From the NCBI GenBank assembly GCA_910577765.1, contig CAJTOV010000014.1, forward strand, positions 1 to 42,472: a stretch of DNA of 42,472 nt, given 5' to 3'. Shown here piece by piece: positions 16,376 through 22,341 of the stretch. The translations under genes were made by a program, and so were the position numbers. The DNA is from an uncultured Lachnospiraceae bacterium. Its GTDB lineage: Bacteria > Bacillota > Clostridia > Lachnospirales > Lachnospiraceae. The notes beneath the pieces are model-generated. The model ran no database searches, was not told where the DNA came from, and saw only the letters and a list, made by a program, of their open reading frames with translations. The first letter of the stretch is position 1. Each line of letters opens with the position of its first letter.

Positions 16376-17200
16376 ATGAAAGGCAGGCAATACAGAATGA
16401 GGATAACAAACCTGAGAAAAAGCTACCAGGTATCCGGCCATCATCTCCCGGTGCTTGAGGGGTTGAACCTGGAGGTGGCGGACCAGGGGATCACCGTGGT
16501 CCTGGGCAGGAGCGGCTGTGGCAAGACTACGCTGCTGCGGCTGGTGGCCGGACTGGAGGAGGCGGATTCCGGCCAGATCCAGTGGGAAAGCCGGAAGGAT
16601 GCAGACCAGTCTGCGGGGCAGGAGAATACAGACGCCGGACAGAACCGGCAGAGCAGGGGAACATCCGCCAGGTCCGGCGCCTGCCGGATCGGCGTCATTT
16701 TCCAGGAGCCCCGGCTGATGCCCTGGCTGACGGTGGAGCGGAATATTCTCTTTGGCGTCCGGGACAGGACCCGGGGCCAGGAAATGCTGCCCCGCCTTCT
16801 GGAGCTTACCGGACTTGCGGGCTTTGAAAAGGCCCGGCCCGGCCAGCTTTCCGGAGGCATGCAGCAGCGGGTGGCCCTGGCCAGGGCCCTGGCATACGGC
16901 CCGGATTACCTTTTAATGGATGAACCCTTTGCGGCTCTGGACTACTTTACCAGGGCCCAGATGCAGCAGGAGCTTTTGAAGATTTACCAGACAGAGAGAA
17001 AAGGAATTCTCTTTGTGACCCACAGCATGGAGGAGGCCCTGACCATCGGGACCCATATCGTGGTTCTGGAAGGCGGTGTCTGCGGGAGCGAGTACCATCT
17101 GGAGACTGCCGGCTTTCCCAGGGATCTGCTGTCCACGGAAATGATCCGGTTAAAGCGGGAGCTGATTTCCCGGATTGAGGAACCGCAAAAGGCAGTATAA
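16376..17200 (+). CDS. ABC transporter ATP-binding protein (NitT/TauT type)
   Basis: A 274-residue ATPase of the SsuB/TauB class that powers the adjacent permease. Walker A is GRSGCGKT (44-51), the Q-loop is in VIFQEPRLMPW, the signature is LSGGMQQR, Walker B is LLMDEPF, and the switch histidine is in VTHSMEEA. An insertion of about 33 polar residues (about 71-103, Gln/Ser/Arg-rich) separates Walker A from the Q-loop and is absent from typical members. The start at 16376 is uncertain: neither it nor the in-frame ATG at 16397 has a clear Shine-Dalgarno, which fits translational coupling to the permease. Confidence 0.88.
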   Translation: MKGRQYRMRITNLRKSYQVSGHHLPVLEGLNLEVADQGITVVLGRSGCGKTTLLRLVAGLEEADSGQIQWESRKDADQSAGQENTDAGQNRQSRGTSARSGACRIGVIFQEPRLMPWLTVERNILFGVRDRTRGQEMLPRLLELTGLAGFEKARPGQLSGGMQQRVALARALAYGPDYLLMDEPFAALDYFTRAQMQQELLKIYQTERKGILFVTHSMEEALTIGTHIVVLEGGVCGSEYHLETAGFPRDLLSTEMIRLKRELISRIEEPQKAV

Positions 17201-17201
17201 A

Positions 17202-17339
17202 GTAACCGTTCAGACGGCGGGGACAGGGGAATAAGAATGGACCGCCAAGGCTTCCTGCTGTTGTTTTCAGCAACGTAACCGTTCAGATACCCCTTGAACT
17301 GTTACTCAGCAACAGTTCAAGGGGTATCTGAACGGTTAC
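17202..17339. repeat. Paired palindromic repeats inside the hyd/ABC operon
   Basis: Two copies of the 31-bp hairpin unit, 17275-17305 and 17311-17339, lie head to head around a 5-base spacer, so the pair can also fold into one stem of about 29 bp. The outer arms read GTAACCGTTCAG rather than GTAACAGTTCAG and have changed on both sides, preserving pairing. A half-arm occurs at 17202-17214. No T run follows. Confidence 0.85.
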
Positions 17340-17416
17340 ATTTTTCAGGCAGGAAGTTGAGCCGTCTCAATGGCTGTAGTATAGAAATAAATCAGTATCT
17401 GCAGGAGGAGATCATT

Positions 17417-18517
17417 ATGAAAAAGAAAACCATCGCACTGACCATGACAGCCATTCTCACGGCCATGTCCCTGGCAGGCTGCGGCGGACAGAAGACAGAA
17501 GCCCCGGCCGCTACGGACGCGGCCACATCGGCGGCAGAGACCACAGCCGCCGGAAACCAGGAGGGGGCTGACAGGACCGGGGAAAAGGCTGCCACAGACG
17601 CGGCCCGGAAGCCGGCAGAAGAGATGACCGCGGCCATCCTGGCGGAAGGCAGCGGGAACATCGCCGTGACCTATGTGAAATCCCCCTTAAATGTGCCCTC
17701 CATTGTGGAGAAGGACCAGGGGATTTTCGCAAAGAAGTTCGGGGAGCTGGGATACGGGGTCATTTATTCGGAGCTGACCACCGGGCCGGAGCAGACCCAG
17801 GCCCTGGCTTCCGGAGATATCCAGTTCCTCTATGCCGTAGGGGCCACGTCGGTGATTCTGGCGGCTTCCAACGAGGCGGACATTAAGATCATCAGCACTT
17901 ACAGCCGTTCCCCGGAGGCATTTAAGCTCTTTGGAAAGGATGACTCCATCCAGTCCCCGGAGGATCTGCGGGGGAAGAAGGTGGCCGGCCCTAAAGGCAC
18001 CATTCTCCACGAGCTTCTGGTGGCCTACCTGGCAGGCGCGGGGATGACGGAGGAAGACATTGAATTCATGTCCATGGGCATTCCGGATTCCCAGGCAGCC
18101 CTGGCCGGAGGAAGCGTGGATGCAGCCCTTCTGGCAGGCCCCGTCGCCTACAATATGGAAAAAGACGGCTTTCCGGTGATTACCGACGGCACCGGACTTA
18201 CCGAGGCCACCATTGTGGTAGCCGCCAGCGGCGCTTATATTGAAGAGCATCCCCGGGAGGTGAAGACCTTCCTGGAGGCCCAGAAGGCAGTGCTGGATGC
18301 CATTGACGGGGACCTGGAGAAGGCCATGGAGGCCACGGCAAAGGAGACGGAGCTGACCGTGGAGGCCGTCAGGGAGATGTACCCTATGTACGATTTTGAC
18401 ATGACCATCCGGGATTCCGACATTGAAGCCATGAAGAAGACAGAAGCGTTCATGAAGGATAACGGAATGATTGAAAATGATGTGGATATAGAGGCACTGG
18501 TGTGGAGGGCAGAATGA
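17417..18517 (+). CDS. ABC transporter substrate-binding lipoprotein (NMT1/SsuA-like)
   Basis: A 366-residue secreted lipoprotein. The signal peptide ends in the lipobox LAGC (C22), followed by an Ala/Thr/Glu-rich linker to about residue 75 and a periplasmic-binding fold of the NMT1/SsuA/TauA type (IAVTYVKSPLNVPSIVEKDQ, then LTTGPEQTQALASGDIQF and GTILHELLVAYLAGAG). It would deliver a small organic ion to the permease and ATPase encoded just upstream. The ATG at 17417 follows AGGAGGAG; the longer upstream frame lies in the repeat. Its stop overlaps the hydE start by 4 bases (ATGA). The ligand is unknown; sulfonates, nitrate, riboflavin-like compounds or thiamine precursors are all possible in this family. 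Confidence 0.9.
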   Translation: MKKKTIALTMTAILTAMSLAGCGGQKTEAPAATDAATSAAETTAAGNQEGADRTGEKAATDAARKPAEEMTAAILAEGSGNIAVTYVKSPLNVPSIVEKDQGIFAKKFGELGYGVIYSELTTGPEQTQALASGDIQFLYAVGATSVILAASNEADIKIISTYSRSPEAFKLFGKDDSIQSPEDLRGKKVAGPKGTILHELLVAYLAGAGMTEEDIEFMSMGIPDSQAALAGGSVDAALLAGPVAYNMEKDGFPVITDGTGLTEATIVVAASGAYIEEHPREVKTFLEAQKAVLDAIDGDLEKAMEATAKETELTVEAVREMYPMYDFDMTIRDSDIEAMKKTEAFMKDNGMIENDVDIEALVWRAE

Positions 18518-19602
18518 CAGAAGAAAAGCCTATAGTCCGGGAGGCCCCCAGGAGTGCGGCAGAGAAACTGGCAAGCGGCCATTTCATGACCCGGCAGGAT
18601 TTTACAGAACTGCTGGCAGGCTTTCAGGATCCCCGGATCACAGAGCTTCTGGCCGGAGAGGCCGTCAGGGTCAGAAAGAAATATTATGGGACAAAAGTAT
18701 TTACCCGCGGTCTTATTGAGTTTACCAATTATTGCAAAAACAACTGCTATTACTGCGGAATCCGCGGCGCTAACCGCAGTGCGGTCCGCTACCGCCTGAC
18801 AAAGAAAGAGATTCTGGAATGCTGCCGGGAGGGGTATTGGCTGGGCTTTCGCACCTTTGTGCTCCAGGGCGGGGAGGATCCTTTCTATACCGATGAACGG
18901 ATGGCGGACCTTGTCCGGGAGATCAAAGGAGCTTACCCGGACTGTGCCCTGACCCTTTCCGTTGGCGAGCGGTCTTATGAAAGCTACCGCCTGCTGCGTG
19001 AGGCCGGGGCTGACCGGTATCTGCTGCGCCATGAGACAGCGGACAGGGAGCATTACCGCCTGCTGCATCCGGAGCCGCTGACCCTGGATAACCGGAAGCG
19101 CTGTCTGATGGACCTAAAGGCCCTGGGCTACCAGACCGGAGCCGGCATGATGGTGGGAAGTCCGGGACAGACCCGGGAGACGCTTGTGGAGGACCTGCTG
19201 TTTCTCCAGGAGCTGCGGCCCCAGATGGTGGGTATGGGGCCCTTCATTCCCCACCATGACACCTGCTTTGCAAAGGAGCCGGCCGGTAGCGTGGAGCTGA
19301 CACTGTACCTGCTGGCCATTGTCCGGCTTCTGCTGCCCAGGGTGCTGCTTCCGGCCACCACGGCCCTGGGAACCCTGGACCCCCTGGGCCGGGAGAAGGG
19401 CCTGGCTGTGGGAGCCAATGTGGTGATGCCCAACCTGTCCCCCCGCCGGAACCGGAAGAACTACGATCTCTATGACAACAAAATCTGCACCGGCGAGGAA
19501 GCCGCCGAAGGCTTCCGGAATCTGAGATGCCGGATCGCTGCTGCGGGGTATGAGCTGGTGATGGAGCGGGGAGATTATCTGGAAGAAGAAACAAAAGGAT
19601 AG
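18514..19602 (+). CDS. hydE: [FeFe]-hydrogenase H-cluster radical SAM maturase HydE
   Basis: A 362-residue radical SAM enzyme that processes the HydG-derived iron-cyanide-carbonyl synthon during assembly of the 2Fe subcluster. The CX3CX2C cluster motif is C74, C78, C81 in CKNNCYYCG, followed by the SAM-binding LQGGEDPFY. The C-terminal barrel (MVGSPGQTRETL, MGPFIPHHDT, LGTLDPLGRE, ANVVMPNLSP) matches HydE rather than BioB. The ATG at 18514 overlaps the binding-protein stop (ATGA) and has GGAGGG upstream; a GTG at 18502 is a less likely start. Position at the end of the hydF-ABC operon supports co-expression with HydF. Confidence 0.92.
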   Translation: MTEEKPIVREAPRSAAEKLASGHFMTRQDFTELLAGFQDPRITELLAGEAVRVRKKYYGTKVFTRGLIEFTNYCKNNCYYCGIRGANRSAVRYRLTKKEILECCREGYWLGFRTFVLQGGEDPFYTDERMADLVREIKGAYPDCALTLSVGERSYESYRLLREAGADRYLLRHETADREHYRLLHPEPLTLDNRKRCLMDLKALGYQTGAGMMVGSPGQTRETLVEDLLFLQELRPQMVGMGPFIPHHDTCFAKEPAGSVELTLYLLAIVRLLLPRVLLPATTALGTLDPLGREKGLAVGANVVMPNLSPRRNRKNYDLYDNKICTGEEAAEGFRNLRCRIAAAGYELVMERGDYLEEETKG

Positions 19603-19611
19603 AGTGTATAT

Positions 19612-19715
19612 AAAAAGGCTGTGAAAAAGTCGCCGTCTCTTGAATGAAAGCAGCGGAGTGTTGCGGAAAAACGTTGTTTTCGAGAAAGCAGGGCAGATTT
19701 TTTTACAGCCTTTTT
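19612..19715 (+). terminator. Probable terminator after hydE
   Basis: AAAAAGGCTGTGAAAAA (19612-19628) pairs with TTTTTACAGCCTTTTT (about 19700-19715) around a roughly 70-base interior that contains smaller stems. The 3' arm ends in a T run. The long loop makes it atypical. Confidence 0.5.
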
Positions 19716-19748
19716 GCATGGTGAGGGATTTGTTATGGGAGAGGGGGA

Positions 19749-19904
19749 TCTGAACTGTTACGTCTGTGTAACAGTTCAGATAGGTCTGCGCGTTCACCGC
19801 GCTGACCGTAAGAAAACGCAGCGGTCGCGGGCATACGGCCCATCGCGTCAGCGATTCTAAATGGCCGTATGCGGTAACAGTTCAAGGGGTATCTGAACTG
19901 TTAC
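19749..19904 (-). repeat. Interspersed palindromic repeat, long copy in inverted orientation
   Basis: The core 19768-19904 (137 bp) has the same inverted ends as the element at 13754 and reads as its reverse complement: the conserved CGTTCACCGCGCTGACCGTA block, the internal GCATACGGCC/GGCCGTATGC stem and the 31-bp terminal hairpin (19874-19904). A further arm, TCTGAACTGTTAC, lies at 19749-19761. It differs from the 13754 copy mainly by a shorter internal loop. It occupies most of the 19603-20036 gap between hydE and the response regulator. Confidence 0.85.
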
Positions 19905-19934
19905 ACGTCTGTTGTAAAAGTACTCACGCCTGCC

Positions 19935-19963
19935 TTGTTTTTATTATGGCTTTATCATATAAT
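19935..19963 (+). promoter_or_regulatory. Promoter of the LytTR two-component operon
   Basis: TTGTTT (19935-19940), 17 bases, TATAAT (19958-19963), about 74 bases before the response regulator ATG. It begins 30 bases after the repeat element. Confidence 0.6.
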
Positions 19964-20036
19964 AATGGTTTAGGGAGTATGGGAAGTTATTTCCGGCAAA
20001 ATACAGGAACAGGAAATCAGGGGGAGGGGAAAAGCT

Positions 20037-20741
20037 ATGATCCATATCGCCATTGTAGAAGACGAGCCGCTCTATATCCGGCAGCTTCAGGACTATATCA
20101 CACGCTACAGCCAGGAACGGGGCCGGCAGATCAAAGTGACGGTCTTTTCCGACGGAGAGGATATTACAGACAATTACCAGGCAGACTACGACATTATACT
20201 TATGGACATCCAGATGCGGTTCATGGACGGCATGACCGCGGCGGAGAAGATCCGGGTGCTGGATGAGGAAGTGGTCATTATGTTCATCACCAATATGACC
20301 CAGTATGCGGTGAAAGGCTACCAGGTAGACGCCATGGACTATGTACTGAAACCGGTGGAATACTTCGCCTTCTCCCAGAAGCTGGACAAAGCCATAGGCC
20401 GCATCCGAAAAAAGGAGGAGCCATGCCTCATGGTTCCCACCACAGACGGTCTCCAGAAGCTGGCGGTGTCGGACATCTATTACATCGAAAGCCAGGGACA
20501 CAATGCCCGCTACCGCACGGCAAAGGGGGACTTTCACGCCCGGGCCGCCTTAAAGGATCTGGAAGGAACCATGGAGCCCAACGGATTTTTCCGCTGCGGA
20601 AAAGGTTACCTGGTGAACATGCGCCGGGTGGACGGAATTTCCGGAAATGACTGTCTCCTGTCCGGAGAGCGGATTCCCATCAGCAGGGCCAGGAAGAAGG
20701 AATTCATGGAACGGCTGATCGGGTATATGAATGAGGGGTAG
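20037..20741 (+). CDS. LytTR-family response regulator
   Basis: A 234-residue cytosolic DNA-binding regulator of the AgrA/VirR/LytR type. The receiver domain has the acidic pocket E8-D9-E10, phosphoacceptor D57 in LMDIQM and the conserved K in DYVLKPVEY. Residues of about 135-230 form a LytTR domain (IYYIESQGHNARYRT, FFRCGKGYLVNMRRV, ISRARKKEF). LytTR proteins bind direct repeats of about 9 bp spaced two helical turns apart. The sensor kinase gene begins five bases downstream, giving a complete two-component pair. The GGGGAGGGG ribosome-binding site is strong. Direct repeats before the GH3 operon at 22105 are a candidate target. Confidence 0.92.
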   Translation: MIHIAIVEDEPLYIRQLQDYITRYSQERGRQIKVTVFSDGEDITDNYQADYDIILMDIQMRFMDGMTAAEKIRVLDEEVVIMFITNMTQYAVKGYQVDAMDYVLKPVEYFAFSQKLDKAIGRIRKKEEPCLMVPTTDGLQKLAVSDIYYIESQGHNARYRTAKGDFHARAALKDLEGTMEPNGFFRCGKGYLVNMRRVDGISGNDCLLSGERIPISRARKKEFMERLIGYMNEG

Positions 20742-20745
20742 CAGC

Positions 20746-22053
20746 ATGGAATTGTATCAGGACATACCGAGAATCTGTACGGCCATCGCCGAGTGGGGCG
20801 CCTGCGTGGCCTATCTGTACCTGCTTAAGAAAGAACGGATGCGCTCCCTCTCCTTCTGGACCGTCAGTATCCTGGTACTGGCAGTGCAGAGCGTGTTTCT
20901 GGTGGTCACCACCCATGTACCGGTTATCCTCTGGAATCCCTGCATGGCCGCGGCCGCAGGCATTATGTTCCTCTATCTCATGTGGGGCGGGGAAATGTCC
21001 CTGTACGGAGGATGGTACTGCTGCGCCCGGGCCTTTCTGCTGTCGGAGCTGATCGCTTCTCTGGAGTGGCAGATTTTCACCTTTTTCCAGGCAGAAGGCT
21101 ATGACTGCCTATGGCTTCAGATTCTTTTGTTTGCGTTGGTGTATCTGGCCTGCTTTGGCCTCACCCTGCATCTGGAGAGACCCTTTCTCACCCAGGATTA
21201 TATCCGGCAGCTGACGGTCCGGGAGGGGATGGCCGCCACGGGCATTGTGGTCTGTATCTTTGCCTTCAGCAATCTGAGCTTTGTGTACAGCGGCGCTCCT
21301 TTTACCAGCAGCTTCCGGGCAGATATCTTTACCATCCGGACACTGGTGGATTTTGGCGGGGTGATGGTTCTCTATGTGTACCAGAGCCGGATCTGTGAAT
21401 ACATGGCAGAGCATGAGCTGTCCGCCATGAATGCCATCCTGAAAAGCCAGTACGACCAGTACCGGAACTATCAGGACAGCCTGGATTTGATCCACATGAA
21501 ATACCACGATCTGAAACACCAGATTACAGCCCTGCGGGCGGAAACCGATGAAGACCGGCGCAGAAAATGGCTGGATGCCATGGAGGAAGAGGTCAGTGCC
21601 TTTGAGACCATGCACAAGACAGGAAACCAGGTGCTGGATACCATCCTGGCAGCCAAGGCATTTCAATGCAGAAAACAAAAGATACAGATTACCTGCGTGG
21701 CAGACGGAAAACTGCTGGATCATATGCATGTGACCGATATCTGCTCCATGTTCGGCAATGCCCTGGACAATGCCATTGAGCATGTGACCATGCTGGCGGA
21801 TGAGGAGAAGCGCCTGATCCATGTGTCGGTTTCCGCCAGGAAAGGCTTCGTCTTCATTAAGATCGAGAATTACTGCCAGGAGGCCATCCGGAAAAACGAA
21901 AACGGGTTTTTGGATACCACAAAAGCAGACCGGCAGAACCATGGCTATGGCCTGCGCAGTATCTACGCCGCGGCACAAAAGTACGGAGGCAGCGCCGATG
22001 TAACCCAGGAAAACAACTGGTTTGAACTGAAAATACTGATGCCCAGAGGCTGA
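20746..22053 (+). CDS. GHKL-type sensor histidine kinase
   Basis: A 435-residue membrane kinase of the AgrC/VirS-like class. The N-terminal ~210 residues hold about six hydrophobic helices forming the sensor. H254 in YHDLKHQI is the predicted phosphoacceptor; the C-terminal ATPase shows NALDNAIEHV (N box) and GYGLRSI (G box). It partners the adjacent LytTR regulator. The start at 20746 has GAGGGG six bases upstream; an in-frame ATG at 20731 overlaps the regulator gene. No AgrB/AgrD-like peptide gene is present, so the signal may be a sugar, a peptide from elsewhere or a membrane state. Confidence 0.9.
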   Translation: MELYQDIPRICTAIAEWGACVAYLYLLKKERMRSLSFWTVSILVLAVQSVFLVVTTHVPVILWNPCMAAAAGIMFLYLMWGGEMSLYGGWYCCARAFLLSELIASLEWQIFTFFQAEGYDCLWLQILLFALVYLACFGLTLHLERPFLTQDYIRQLTVREGMAATGIVVCIFAFSNLSFVYSGAPFTSSFRADIFTIRTLVDFGGVMVLYVYQSRICEYMAEHELSAMNAILKSQYDQYRNYQDSLDLIHMKYHDLKHQITALRAETDEDRRRKWLDAMEEEVSAFETMHKTGNQVLDTILAAKAFQCRKQKIQITCVADGKLLDHMHVTDICSMFGNALDNAIEHVTMLADEEKRLIHVSVSARKGFVFIKIENYCQEAIRKNENGFLDTTKADRQNHGYGLRSIYAAAQKYGGSADVTQENNWFELKILMPRG

Positions 22054-22104
22054 AACCGGACCGGAAAATCGTTTTTTGCCAGATGCGGCGTCTTCTTGTA
22101 TATC

Positions 22105-22172
22105 ATGCATTTCATGCCATATTCGTGCATTTCATGCCAAATGGCGCACAGCCCGCCCATTCATGCTATAGT
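22105..22172 (+). promoter_or_regulatory. Candidate LytTR operator and activator-dependent promoter for the GH3 operon
   Basis: ATTTCATGCCA occurs twice, at 22109-22119 and 22129-22139, in a repeat of 14 identical bases (TGCATTTCATGCCA) with a 20-bp period. A partial copy (TTCATGC) is at 22160. An extended -10, TGC-TATAGT, lies at 22164-22172, but the -35 window (22144-22149) is GCGCAC, far from consensus. Two in-phase direct repeats ending just before a defective -35 is the typical layout of a LytTR-activated promoter, and the LytTR pair is the adjacent upstream operon. Confidence 0.5.
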
Positions 22173-22341
22173 ATCCTCACTGAACGAAATGCAGCCGGAA
22201 CTGGCCAGCCGGCTGCCAGAAAGAACCCAGAATCGGCAACCGCCCGGACCTTGTCCAGGATACGGAATTTCCAGAAAGCAGTTTCACACATGCTCCAGGA
22301 TAAGGAAGGACCGGTGCAAAGGAAAATCAGGAGGAGAAGAA

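Noticed and set aside
22105..22166. CRISPR-like repeats around TTCATGC
   Set aside because: Only two full copies with a 6-base gap and a partial third; spacing suits an operator, not an array. No cas genes are present.
22096..22341. N-terminal extension of the permuted GH3 protein
   Set aside because: The extension would cover the promoter and direct repeats, while a strong ribosome-binding site precedes the ATG at 22342.
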